This document shows positions 42,313-49,888 of a DNA stretch of 64,000 nt, one piece after another. The stretch spans positions 748,001-812,000 of the forward strand of contig NZ_CAESCH010000001.1 in NCBI RefSeq assembly GCF_903166545.1, in the 5' to 3' direction. Numbering within the stretch: position 1 is the stretch's first letter; each line of letters begins with the position of its first letter. Position numbers and translations under genes: made by a program. Source of the stretch: Metabacillus schmidteae. Lineage in GTDB: Bacteria; Bacillota; Bacilli; Bacillales; Bacillaceae. Below the pieces are notes generated by a model. That model made no database searches, was not told the DNA's origin, and saw only the letters and a program-made list of their open reading frames with translations.

Positions 42313-44115
42313 CTATTTATTCTTAATTTGATAAAGATCCTTAATACCCGCTCCGTCTATTGAAATTTGCGGAGGAATATTGCTTCCATCCCCATCGGTA
42401 GCAAAACCTTCCCACACTGATTCGTTCACTGTATGGAATACCCAAGGTCTGTACATGAGTGGAATAGTTGGAACGTCTTCTAAATAAATCTTAGTTAGCT
42501 CTGTGTACATTTCTTTTAGTTTGGCTTCATCTGTAACAGTCGGAATTTCTTTAATTAATTCATCTGCTCTTTCGTTTTTATATCTTCCCCAGTTCCAAAA
42601 CGCCATCTCACCGATTGGAGCAACACCTTCAGAGTACATAATTGTTCTTGCTCTGTTCCAAGGTTGACTTGGGCTTACAGCACCGGCAGGGGTATCCATG
42701 ATAATATCAAACTTTCCTGTTTGTCGGTTATTCGTCCATACAGGTGCTTCAGGGAAGTTGGTTCTAATTTCAATACCGATCGCTTTAGCGTTTTGGGCGA
42801 CGATTTCCAGAGATGCATTCCAATCTGACCAACCATATGGAGCTTCAATTTCCCAAGGTCCAAGTCTAACTCCATCAAGGACACGTATGCCGTCAGCACC
42901 TTTTTTTGCTCCGATACTGTCAAGCAATTCATTAGCAGCATCAACGTCTGTTGTCCATTGAAGTGATTTGATCGCTTCTTGATCAACGAATTTTGACTCA
43001 GAAGGAGTATCTAACGTAATCGATGGCTTCATTTCACCGGAATAACCACTCATCGCTAATTCGGAAATCTTATCATAATCAATTGCCATAGCTATCGCTC
43101 TTCTAACATCAGGATTATCAAGACCTTCTTTCGTTGTATTAAAGAAGATCGATGGCATTGATCCTGGTAAATAGTAAGGTTTATCTTTTAAGTATGTTTT
43201 AATCGGAGTTCCGTCTTCCCACATCTTCCATACTTGAGGGATAAATTGCTGTGATACATCTACTTCACCTTTGCTAAACGCAAGTGAACCAGCAGCATTA
43301 TCTTTATAGATAACATGGCTTACATATTTAGGTGCCGGCAGTCCTCCGAATAACTCCTGACCCCAATAGTTATCATCTCTTATTAACGTGATTTTTTGGT
43401 TGTCAAATGTATGCATTTTATAAGGACCTGTTCCAACTGGCTCAGGATTTACTTCCTCACGAATAGCAGCTATATCATTGTTATGTGTTTTTTCAATCGC
43501 TTCCCACACATGCTTTGGCATCATAGGGACTAACTGCAGACTATCTAAGACAGTGAGTCGATTAGGATTGTCTTGCTTTAAGCGAATGTTGACGGCATTC
43601 TCACCGTCAGCTTCAACACTTTCAATCGCTTCCCAGAAGTTACTCCAGGAAATAGGATATTTGTTTCCAAGCTCGTACGAATACACGACATCTTCAGCGG
43701 TAAAAGCTTCTCCGTCATTCCATTTTGCATCAGGATTTAACTCAATATGAAGAGTCGTATCATCTGTCCATTCATAACTTGTACCAAGTAAAGGCTCCAG
43801 TGCACCATCTAGCATGTTAATCATAAACAAATTTTCATAAACGAGTGATCTTGAGTTTGCGTAAGCAACTGGGAATGATGGATTCCCACCTAACGGGCTA
43901 AATGTTGAAGGTGGACCCCACTGTAATCCATTAACATAAAGTGTTTCATTTCTTGGTGTTGATCCCTTGGAAGTATCTCCTTCTTCTGTTCCGGGTTTAT
44001 CAGTTGTCGTATCGGTTGTAGAAGGTGGCTTAACCTCATTATTACTACAAGCCCCAAGCAAAGCAAAAACCATCAATAACCCAAAAATTAATCCTAAAAC
44101 TCTCGTAAATCTCAT
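42313..44115 (-). CDS. Opp-type substrate-binding lipoprotein, probably for oligosaccharides
   Basis: A 600-residue SBP_bac_5 protein. The signal peptide ends in the lipobox LLGACS; a Thr/Asp-rich linker follows. The C-terminal region (PWNRARTIMYS, FWNWGRYKN, IPLMYRPWVFHTVNESVW) recalls cellobiose/beta-glucoside-binding members of family 5 more than peptide-binding OppA. The ATG at 44115 follows a GGGGGGAGC site. A near-consensus CcpA cre site lies at 44142-44157, consistent with a sugar substrate. No glycosidase is adjacent, so the substrate remains inferred. Confidence 0.85.
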   Translation of the reverse strand: MRFTRVLGLIFGLLMVFALLGACSNNEVKPPSTTDTTTDKPGTEEGDTSKGSTPRNETLYVNGLQWGPPSTFSPLGGNPSFPVAYANSRSLVYENLFMINMLDGALEPLLGTSYEWTDDTTLHIELNPDAKWNDGEAFTAEDVVYSYELGNKYPISWSNFWEAIESVEADGENAVNIRLKQDNPNRLTVLDSLQLVPMMPKHVWEAIEKTHNNDIAAIREEVNPEPVGTGPYKMHTFDNQKITLIRDDNYWGQELFGGLPAPKYVSHVIYKDNAAGSLAFSKGEVDVSQQFIPQVWKMWEDGTPIKTYLKDKPYYLPGSMPSIFFNTTKEGLDNPDVRRAIAMAIDYDKISELAMSGYSGEMKPSITLDTPSESKFVDQEAIKSLQWTTDVDAANELLDSIGAKKGADGIRVLDGVRLGPWEIEAPYGWSDWNASLEIVAQNAKAIGIEIRTNFPEAPVWTNNRQTGKFDIIMDTPAGAVSPSQPWNRARTIMYSEGVAPIGEMAFWNWGRYKNERADELIKEIPTVTDEAKLKEMYTELTKIYLEDVPTIPLMYRPWVFHTVNESVWEGFATDGDGSNIPPQISIDGAGIKDLYQIKNK

Positions 44116-44141
44116 GACTAGCTCCCCCCTCTTGCAATTGT

Positions 44142-44157
44142 TAGAAAGCGCTTTCAA
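44142..44157 (-). promoter_or_regulatory. CcpA cre site upstream of the Opp-type operon
   Basis: On the minus strand TTGAAAGCGCTTTCTA, with the perfect palindrome GAAAGCGCTTTC, matches the cre consensus with one mismatch. It lies about 27 bp upstream of the binding-protein start, where bound CcpA would block transcription. Confidence 0.75.
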
Positions 44158-44366
44158 TGATAAATATATTAGAGATGTGGAAAACAAGAACTACTTTTTA
44201 TAAAAAAGTTTATGAAGTGAATCTTTTTGAGGCTACTTCTTGTTGCTAATCAATACTACTTTTACACTAAGTAGTGGAAAGGGAGCATTTTGTAGCACTA
44301 TGGGACGAATGTGGCTGCAAATTCCTTTTTATAGAGAAACAATTTAGTGAAAGTTAATTTCAAAAA

Positions 44367-44391
44367 GTTTAACCTCGGCTTGTCCGGGTAT
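44367..44391 (+). promoter_or_regulatory. consensus sigma-B promoter of yfkM
   Basis: GTTTAA (44367-44372), 13-bp spacer, GGGTAT (44386-44391): a full match to the Bacillus sigma-B consensus. The predicted leader to yfkM is ~250 nt and contains the GC-rich repeat at 44446. Within the 529-bp gap 44116-44644 the remaining DNA holds the cre site and no gene. Confidence 0.82.
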
Positions 44392-44445
44392 TGATGATGT
44401 ATATAAAGGCTCATTCATTAAAGATTGTTGTTTTAAAAACTACTT

Positions 44446-44576
44446 AGGTTGATTGGAGCGGAAGGTGCGAGACTGCTGTGGGAGCAGCGTGACAGGTGAG
44501 ATCCCGCAGGTGCTTGCACCGAGGAAGCTCACCGCACGCCCCACGGAAAGCGAGCAACCTGGAGCGGAAATCAACC
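44446..44576. repeat. GC-rich palindromic intergenic repeat, copy 3
   Basis: 131 bp, closely matching 36178-36309. The central hairpin here is GGTGC-TT-GCACC where copy 2 has GGCGC-TT-GCGCC, a compensatory pair change. GGTGAG/CTCACC arms are kept. It lies inside the predicted 5' leader of yfkM. Confidence 0.88.
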
Positions 44577-44644
44577 ATCACCACAATAGTTAAAGAGCAA
44601 CAAGTTGAATCAGCCTACACAGAAATAAAGGAGGAATGAACAGC

Positions 44645-45163
44645 ATGTCAAAAAAAATTGCTGTCGTGTTAACAAATTCTTTTGAGGATTCCGAGTATAC
44701 CGAACCAGCTAAAGCATTTAAAGAAGCTGGTCATACTCTGACAACTATTGAGAAAGAAAAGGGAAAAACCGTAGAAGGAAAACAAGGAGAAGCAAAGGTA
44801 GAAATTGATGCAGGTATTGATGATGTGCAGCCAAATGAATTTGATGCATTATTTATACCAGGAGGTTTCTCCCCTGACATTTTACGAGCAGATGATCGGT
44901 TTGTGAATTTTGTAAAAGAGTTTATGACGGACGACAAACCGGTATTCGCAATTTGTCATGGTCCACAGCTGCTTATTACAGCTGAAACATTGGATGGACG
45001 GGACGCTACGGGCTATAAATCTATTCAGGTTGATTTGAAAAATGCTGGTGCGAACTTCCATGATAAAGAAGTTGTTGTATGTCAAAATCAATTAGTTACA
45101 AGTCGTACACCTGAGGATTTACCTGCTTTTACAAGAGAATCATTGAAGCTATTAGCTAATTAA
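44645..45163 (+). CDS. yfkM: DJ-1/PfpI-family general stress protein 18
   Basis: 172 residues, the length of B. subtilis YfkM. The nucleophile-elbow cysteine is in FAICHGPQLL near residue 105 with the acidic residue early in the chain (SFEDSEYTEP), and FIPGGFSPD is the conserved glycine loop. Members act as deglycases or glyoxalase/protease-like stress enzymes. The start at 44645 is set by AGGAGG 10 bp upstream; the ATG at 44636 abuts that site. Expected to be induced by general stress through the sigma-B promoter at 44367. Confidence 0.9.
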   Translation: MSKKIAVVLTNSFEDSEYTEPAKAFKEAGHTLTTIEKEKGKTVEGKQGEAKVEIDAGIDDVQPNEFDALFIPGGFSPDILRADDRFVNFVKEFMTDDKPVFAICHGPQLLITAETLDGRDATGYKSIQVDLKNAGANFHDKEVVVCQNQLVTSRTPEDLPAFTRESLKLLAN

Positions 45164-45187
45164 ACGTTTGTTTAAGGAAAGAACAAG

Positions 45188-45211
45188 GGCTGTCTCATTC
45201 AAGAGACAGCC
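45188..45211. terminator. hairpin between convergent yfkM and small membrane-protein gene
   Basis: GGCTGTCTC and GAGACAGCC pair exactly around ATTCAA. T tracts are poor, so it may act mainly as a 3'-end stabiliser. Confidence 0.6.
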
Positions 45212-45224
45212 TAAAAAGAATAAG

Positions 45225-45374
45225 CTATTTTTCAATTTCTTCGTCTGAAGGCAATGGATCAACACGATAGGAGTCTTCTGTATTTACGGCACTTTTTAAT
45301 GCGAATAATACAAGTGCAATTGAGACGACGAGGAATCCACATATACTGAGTGTTCCTAACCACCAGGTTAACAT
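45225..45374 (-). CDS. small single-pass membrane protein, 49 residues
   Basis: Starts MLTWWLGTLSICGFLV; residues ~4-30 form one transmembrane helix, followed by an acidic cytoplasmic tail (YRVDPLPSDEEIEK). GGAGGGGG lies 5 bp before the ATG, inside a hairpin (45382-45420). It is downstream of yfkK on the same strand. I do not recognise the family. Confidence 0.65.
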   Translation of the reverse strand: MLTWWLGTLSICGFLVVSIALVLFALKSAVNTEDSYRVDPLPSDEEIEK

Positions 45375-45381
45375 AAAAATC

Positions 45382-45420
45382 CCCCTCCTTATTTACATTC
45401 ATATGTAAGTTGGGGAGGGG
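45382..45420 (-). promoter_or_regulatory. hairpin holding the ribosome binding site of the 49-residue ORF
   Basis: On the minus strand CCCCTCC pairs with GGAGGGG, with an inner TTACAT/ATGTAA stem. It is followed by ATTTTT and then the ATG. It can act both as the terminator of yfkK and as a block on the small ORF. Confidence 0.6.
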
Positions 45421-45433
45421 TAAGAATCATTTA

Positions 45434-45658
45434 TTATCCTTTACGGAGGTTGCCAAGCTCTTCAGCAATCGCCTGCATTTCATTTGGACTAAAAGAGTTT
45501 CGTTTCATTACATGTTCGTAAATATCTCTTAGCTCTTCATACATGTCTTCGTCAAAGTGAGAAGGTTTGATGGCTCCTAAATTTAAAACTCTTAGCTTTT
45601 CTTTAATTTGTTCAATCATAAACTCAACATTTTCAACCGATTTTTCAGTAAGGTTCAT
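45434..45658 (-). CDS. yfkK: UPF0435 protein YfkK
   Basis: 74 residues. [19 protein letters not shown] and [19 protein letters not shown] are nearly identical to what I recall of B. subtilis YfkK. Mostly helical, cytoplasmic, function unknown. The ATG at 45658 follows AAAGG by 9 bp; that at 45667 abuts it. It is read away from yfkJ, as in B. subtilis. Confidence 0.88.
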   Translation of the reverse strand: MNLTEKSVENVEFMIEQIKEKLRVLNLGAIKPSHFDEDMYEELRDIYEHVMKRNSFSPNEMQAIAEELGNLRKG

Positions 45659-45794
45659 GCCTTTCATCCTTTCAAGCTAATTATTGTCTATTGTAACATG
45701 AAAAGATATTGAGCATTCAAAAACTTCATGATCTCCTTGAAACATATTATAATTTAGATACGAGAAAATATGGATAAACGTATAGGAGGATATC

Positions 45795-46265
45795 ATGGTA
45801 AAAGTTTTATTTATATGCTTAGGAAATATCTGTCGTTCACCAATGGCTGAGGCAGTGATGAGAGATTTAGTAAAGAAAGAAGGCTTAGAGAACGTCATAA
45901 CAATAGACTCTGCCGGCACAGGAAATTGGCATGTAGGGAAATCACCTCATGAAGAAACACGTCGTATTTTAGATCGTTATAACATATCTTATAAAGGTCA
46001 AAAAGCGAGGCAATTAACAGCAGAAGACTTATCTCAATATGACTATTTAATTGGCATGGATTCTGAAAATGTAGGGAATATTAGACGTCTAGCAGGATAT
46101 AAAAAAACCGGTACAATCCAAAGGCTCCTTGACTACCTTGAAGACTCTCCCGTTGCTGATGTACCCGATCCTTATTACACAGGGAACTTTGATGAGGTTT
46201 ATGAAATGGTTAGTAAAAGCTGTGTGAATTTGTTAAATGAGATCAAACAAGTACATAAACATTAA
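45795..46265 (+). CDS. yfkJ: low-molecular-weight protein-tyrosine-phosphatase
   Basis: 156 residues. The P-loop CLGNICRS (residues 8-15) holds the catalytic Cys and Arg, and the general acid is in VPDPYYTGNFDEVY near residue 120. It hydrolyses phosphotyrosine (possibly also phosphoarginine) in the cytoplasm. TAGGAGG lies 6 bp before the ATG. First gene of the yfkJ-yfkI-yfkH operon, with an 17-bp gap to the next gene. A TATAAT at 45748-45753 may be its -10 box. Confidence 0.92.
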   Translation: MVKVLFICLGNICRSPMAEAVMRDLVKKEGLENVITIDSAGTGNWHVGKSPHEETRRILDRYNISYKGQKARQLTAEDLSQYDYLIGMDSENVGNIRRLAGYKKTGTIQRLLDYLEDSPVADVPDPYYTGNFDEVYEMVSKSCVNLLNEIKQVHKH

Positions 46266-46282
46266 GTAGGGGGACATGTTTT

Positions 46283-46609
46283 ATGACAAACAGCAATAAA
46301 CTGGTAAGAGGAATGTTGGTGGGAGCTTTAGTAGGGGGAGTTATTTCATTACTTGACAAAAAAACTCGTGAGGATGTAATGACAACGAGCAGAGTTGTAT
46401 CAACAAAAATTAAAGGGTATGTAGAAGATCCGGCACTCTTGACAAATGAAGTGAAAGAAACATTTGAAACTGTCAAAGGGTCGATTCAAGAGGTATCAGA
46501 GGATATTACATTTATAAACGAGAAAGTCAAGGAGTTAAAGGAAACAACTCCACAAGTGATGAGTTTAATTCAAGAAACAAAGGAGCGGTTCATTCCAAAA
46601 CGAGATTGA
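46283..46609 (+). CDS. yfkI: YfkI, YtxH-like general stress protein
   Basis: 108 residues. A short glycine-rich hydrophobic N-terminal helix (GMLVGALVGGVISLLDKKT) leads to a helical hydrophilic region, as in YtxH-domain proteins. AGGGGG lies 9 bp before the ATG. Middle gene of the operon, 16 bp before yfkH. The role in stress or envelope is not defined. Confidence 0.83.
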   Translation: MTNSNKLVRGMLVGALVGGVISLLDKKTREDVMTTSRVVSTKIKGYVEDPALLTNEVKETFETVKGSIQEVSEDITFINEKVKELKETTPQVMSLIQETKERFIPKRD

Positions 46610-46625
46610 TCGTGAGGTGAATTGT

Positions 46626-47447
46626 TTGTTGAAAAAGGGATCGTTTTTAAAGGAGTTAGTTTCAAGGTTTTTAAGTGATGAAGTGCCAGGTTTATCGGCA
46701 CAATTATCATACTTTTTCCTTTTATCACTATTTCCGTTCCTTATCTTTCTGATCACGCTACTAGGGTATCTTCCAATTTCACAAACCGAGGTACTTAATA
46801 CAATAGATGAGTTTGCTCCAGGACAATCCATGCAGTTGATTAATACTACATTGGATGAAATTTTGAATAATCGAAATGGAGGACTGCTCTCTTTTGGTAT
46901 AATTGCAACCCTATGGTCTGCATCGAATGGAATAAATGCCATTGTTCGTGCCTTCAATAAAGCATATGATGTAGAGGAGAGCCGTTCATTTATTGTTGCT
47001 AGAGGAATGGCAATCTTACTTACGGTTGGGATGGTATTTGTGATTATCGTGGCACTTTTACTACCTGTGTTTGGGAAGGAAATTGGGGTATTTATCTTTT
47101 CTAACTTCGGATTTTCAGAAGAATTTTTAACGGTATGGAATACGCTTAGATGGCTTGTGAGTGGTATCATCCTATTCATTGTGTTTACGGCTCTTTACTT
47201 TGTCGCACCCAATAAACGATTACATATAAAAGATGGACTACCTGGTGCATTTGCGGCAACACTTGGTTGGATGGTCGTATCGTTAGCATTTTCCTATTAT
47301 GTAGGAAACTTTGCTAATTATAGTGCAACATACGGCAGCATTGGAGGAATTATTGTTTTAATGATTTGGTTCTACCTATCCGGAATGATCATTATTTTAG
47401 GCGGGGAATTAAATGCAATGTTATATAAAAGAAAAACAATCCGTTAA
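46626..47447 (+). CDS. yfkH: YihY/BrkB-family membrane protein YfkH
   Basis: About 273 residues with six transmembrane segments. PGLSAQLSYFFLLSLFPFLIF and MIWFYLSGMIIILGGELNA are the YihY signatures. The start is not ATG: GAGGTG at 46614-46619 best fits the TTG codons at 46626 or 46629; the GTG at 46617 lies inside that site. The family was once misnamed RNase BN. Function unknown, last gene of the operon. Confidence 0.87.
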   Translation: MLKKGSFLKELVSRFLSDEVPGLSAQLSYFFLLSLFPFLIFLITLLGYLPISQTEVLNTIDEFAPGQSMQLINTTLDEILNNRNGGLLSFGIIATLWSASNGINAIVRAFNKAYDVEESRSFIVARGMAILLTVGMVFVIIVALLLPVFGKEIGVFIFSNFGFSEEFLTVWNTLRWLVSGIILFIVFTALYFVAPNKRLHIKDGLPGAFAATLGWMVVSLAFSYYVGNFANYSATYGSIGGIIVLMIWFYLSGMIIILGGELNAMLYKRKTIR

Positions 47448-47543
47448 TTTGTTACCAATTGTTTTCGTTCATAGCCAAAACTCATCACGGGAATAGTAAA
47501 GAGGAAGACAGATGTCTTTACTTTTTAAAAGGTGGGGATTGCG

Positions 47544-47651
47544 ATGACAAAACACACAAAAAAAGGCGGAAGCCATAATAAACAAAACTCTAAACAAAAG
47601 CCGAAGCATAAAACAAGCGGCAGCGCTAACGGACAAAACGGCTACCATTAA
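47544..47651 (+). CDS. small basic Lys/Asn/Gln-rich protein, 35 residues
   Basis: Starts MTKHTKKGGSHNKQNSK and ends NGQNGYH. It has no hydrophobic core and resembles small Bacillaceae spore-associated peptides (minor SASP or coat type), though I cannot place it. GGTGGGG lies ~7 bp before the ATG and a strong terminator begins 6 bp after the stop, which supports a real gene. Confidence 0.6.
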   Translation: MTKHTKKGGSHNKQNSKQKPKHKTSGSANGQNGYH

Positions 47652-47656
47652 AGATA

Positions 47657-47694
47657 AAAGCTGACTAGAATTCAAATTCTAGTCAGCTTTTTTT
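47657..47694. terminator. strong terminator between convergent small genes
   Basis: AAAGCTGACTAGAATT pairs with AATTCTAGTCAGCTTT and runs into T7. Confidence 0.9.
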
Positions 47695-47842
47695 ACTCTG
47701 CGTGCTCAATTAAATCATTGTAAATGCTGCTATAAATATGTTCAATATCAGCATCTGTCATATAAAGAAACGAGTTCTTATCAATGTCCTTCATTCTTTC
47801 GATAAATTCAATCATATTCTTACGCTCTTGTCTGTTCATCAT
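47693..47842 (-). CDS. small acidic protein, BH0509-like
   Basis: 49 residues starting MMNRQERKNMIEFIERM, with a TDADIEHIYSSIYND segment. The RKNMIEFI ... MTD-IEHIY pattern recalls the BH0509 family of Bacilli. AGGGAGA lies upstream of the ATG. An ATAATAC/GTATTAT inverted repeat with 15-bp spacing (47862-47890) lies in its promoter region and might be an operator. Function unknown. Confidence 0.6.
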   Translation of the reverse strand: MMNRQERKNMIEFIERMKDIDKNSFLYMTDADIEHIYSSIYNDLIEHAE

Positions 47843-47934
47843 TCCCATCTCCCTTTTTGTTATAATACAGTATATTATTGTTTGTATTATTATATAACAG
47901 ATAAAGTGAGATGTTCAATTCATTTTTAGCCTAA

Positions 47935-47972
47935 ATTAAAAAAAGGCTGACAAAGGTAACCTTATGTCAGCC
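47935..47972 (-). terminator. terminator of yfkF, overlapping its stop codon
   Basis: On the minus strand GGCTGACA pairs with TGTCAGCC around an AAGGTTACCTT inner stem, followed by T7. The first arm contains the stop codon. Confidence 0.88.
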
Positions 47973-49154
47973 AGAAATATTTTGAGAAGAGATATTACGT
48001 ATGCTAGTAGGTTTTGAAAATGTCACTGCAACAAAGATGAAAAGAAGCATTATACTAATAATCAAAAAGTAACTAATATTACTAGTATATTCGATAAAAA
48101 GTCCGCCAAGATAAGGACCCGCTAGGCTTCCGATACTAAATGCAATTCCGCATAACAAATTCCCTGTTGGAAGTAAGTTTTTAGGCATAAGATCTGTCAT
48201 ATAGCTGATGCCCAACGAAAATGTTGAACCTACAACCATTCCGGAAATAAACAGGCAGATCGTCAGAGCAACCAGAGATTCTTCTAAAAAGCCAGCTACT
48301 GTAAAACTTATAAAACCAATTAAGAGAATAGACATTAAAACTGTTCGTCTGCCTAGTTTGTCACTAAGAATTCCAAGTGGCAGTTGAAAAATAATCGCTC
48401 CTATTGCAAAAGAGAATAAGAGGACGGAGATGTTTGATACCTCAAGGCCAATACGTAATCCGTATACAGGGAAGCTTCCATTAAGAGAAGATTCTAAAAA
48501 TCCGTAGCCCAATGGTGGTAAAAAAGCAACCCACCCATATTTCAATGCATTTCTAAATCTTTTAAATGTCTCTTTCATCGAATTTACTTCGATTGTTTGT
48601 TCAGGAAAATCATTTTTCAATAAAAATACTAATAACCAGCCAATAAAACAAAGGACTGAAGAAATAATGAACGGAAGGGCTTTGTTTATTGTAACCAATG
48701 GTGCAAGAAGAGGCCCAACTGCAAACCCAACACCAAAGAAAAGACCGTAAAGAGAAATATTACGTCCACGTTTTTCTTCAGAGGAAAATGACGTAATCCA
48801 TGTTTGTGAAGCAAAGTGTAAGGCATGGTCACCAATTCCGATTAGCAACCTTAGAAAAAACCAAAACCAAAAAGATTGCCATAAAGGAAACAGAGCAAGA
48901 GATAGCGCAACAATTAGTCCGCCTAGGATAATGATTGGTTTGTATCCAAAACGTTTTAAAGGGTACTCCATATAAGGAGAAACTAATAAAATGCCGATAT
49001 AGAGTGCTGTTGCATTTAAGCCGTTTAGATCTGATGACAACCCTGTGTTTTCAAAAATGACTGCTATAAGTGGTAAAAGCATACCTTGGCTAAATCCAGA
49101 TATGCCGACTATTGAAACTAAAATCCAAAATCTCAATTGGTGAGTATTCATCAT
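47967..49154 (-). CDS. yfkF: MFS transporter YfkF
   Basis: About 395 residues with twelve transmembrane segments. GISDKLGRR-type loop motifs appear as LGILSDKLGRRTVLM; the N-terminal half has the corresponding MEYPLKRFGYKPI loop. The ATG at 49154 (or 49151) follows GAGGG; the longer frame from 49229 is an extension. Length and its position between yfkH and chaA match B. subtilis yfkF. Substrate unknown. Confidence 0.82.
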   Translation of the reverse strand: MMNTHQLRFWILVSIVGISGFSQGMLLPLIAVIFENTGLSSDLNGLNATALYIGILLVSPYMEYPLKRFGYKPIIILGGLIVALSLALFPLWQSFWFWFFLRLLIGIGDHALHFASQTWITSFSSEEKRGRNISLYGLFFGVGFAVGPLLAPLVTINKALPFIISSVLCFIGWLLVFLLKNDFPEQTIEVNSMKETFKRFRNALKYGWVAFLPPLGYGFLESSLNGSFPVYGLRIGLEVSNISVLLFSFAIGAIIFQLPLGILSDKLGRRTVLMSILLIGFISFTVAGFLEESLVALTICLFISGMVVGSTFSLGISYMTDLMPKNLLPTGNLLCGIAFSIGSLAGPYLGGLFIEYTSNISYFLIISIMLLFIFVAVTFSKPTSIRNISSQNISG

Positions 49155-49287
49155 GCAACCCTCAATTTCCGTATGAAGAATATAGTCAAATGCCAGTAAT
49201 ACTTTATACTGAAATAGGAAATTAAACAAGAGCTTTATGGAAAAACAGTTTTCATATACAATAACCTAAAAAGCCGAGGTGAATAAT

Positions 49288-49671
49288 ATGGAATTTCAAA
49301 TGAAAAAAGAAGAAGGATTTACAACAACAACTGAGTTTGGTGAGCTTCATGTGGCAGGAAACGAACAGTACGGATATCGTCCATACCAGTTAATGGTTGC
49401 ATCTATTGTGGTGTGTAGTGGAGGAGTATTAAGGAAGATTCTAAAGAAAAAGAGAATTGACATAGAAGATATGACGATAACAACAAATGTAGAAAGAAAT
49501 GAAGCGAAAGCAAATAGAATTGAAAAGATACATATCCACTATAAAATCAAAGGGCAAAAATTAGATGAAAAGAAAATCCACCAATCGATTGTAGTTGCAG
49601 GTAAAAACTGTCCAATGGCCCAATCTGTTGTTGGGAGTATTGAAATAGAAGAGACTTTTGAATTAATCTAA
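49288..49671 (+). CDS. OsmC-family protein
   Basis: About 127 residues. The two conserved cysteines of peroxide-reducing OsmC proteins are present, in ASIVVCSGGVLRK and AGKNCPMAQSV. It may reduce organic hydroperoxides with bacilliredoxin/dihydrolipoyl partners; other OsmC proteins have different roles. GAGGTG lies 6 bp before the ATG. It stands alone before chaA. Confidence 0.83.
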   Translation: MEFQMKKEEGFTTTTEFGELHVAGNEQYGYRPYQLMVASIVVCSGGVLRKILKKKRIDIEDMTITTNVERNEAKANRIEKIHIHYKIKGQKLDEKKIHQSIVVAGKNCPMAQSVVGSIEIEETFELI

Positions 49672-49674
49672 GGT

Positions 49675-49703
49675 TTAATGGACAGTGCATGACTGTCCAT
49701 TAA
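49675..49703. terminator. hairpin after the osmC-like gene
   Basis: TTAATGGACAGT and ACTGTCCATTAA are exact complements around GCATG; a C6-T4 tract follows, so termination may be modest. Confidence 0.65.
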
Positions 49704-49786
49704 CCCCCCTTTTAAAGTGATAGAGTTTCTGCTTCACTCATCGAATTTTTGAAAAGCTCACCAACTTAATGTGTAGATATAAAGAA

Positions 49787-49812
49787 GTTTTCATTCATAA
49801 AACAAGGGGTAT
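49787..49812 (+). promoter_or_regulatory. sigma-B promoter of chaA
   Basis: GTTTTC (49787-49792), 14-bp spacer, GGGTAT (49807-49812). The -10 is consensus and the -35 has the key GTTT. It lies 77 bp before the chaA start. Confidence 0.7.
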
Positions 49813-49888
49813 GAAGGATATTAATTCCTTATTTGTGAAGAATACTGTAATAATACTCCGTAAATTGGATGAGGATTGGTGAAGTCAT

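Noticed and set aside
42313..44115. Oligopeptide binding protein OppA
   Set aside because: The Opp gene order fits, but the cre site and C-terminal motifs favour a sugar substrate, so no opp symbols were given.
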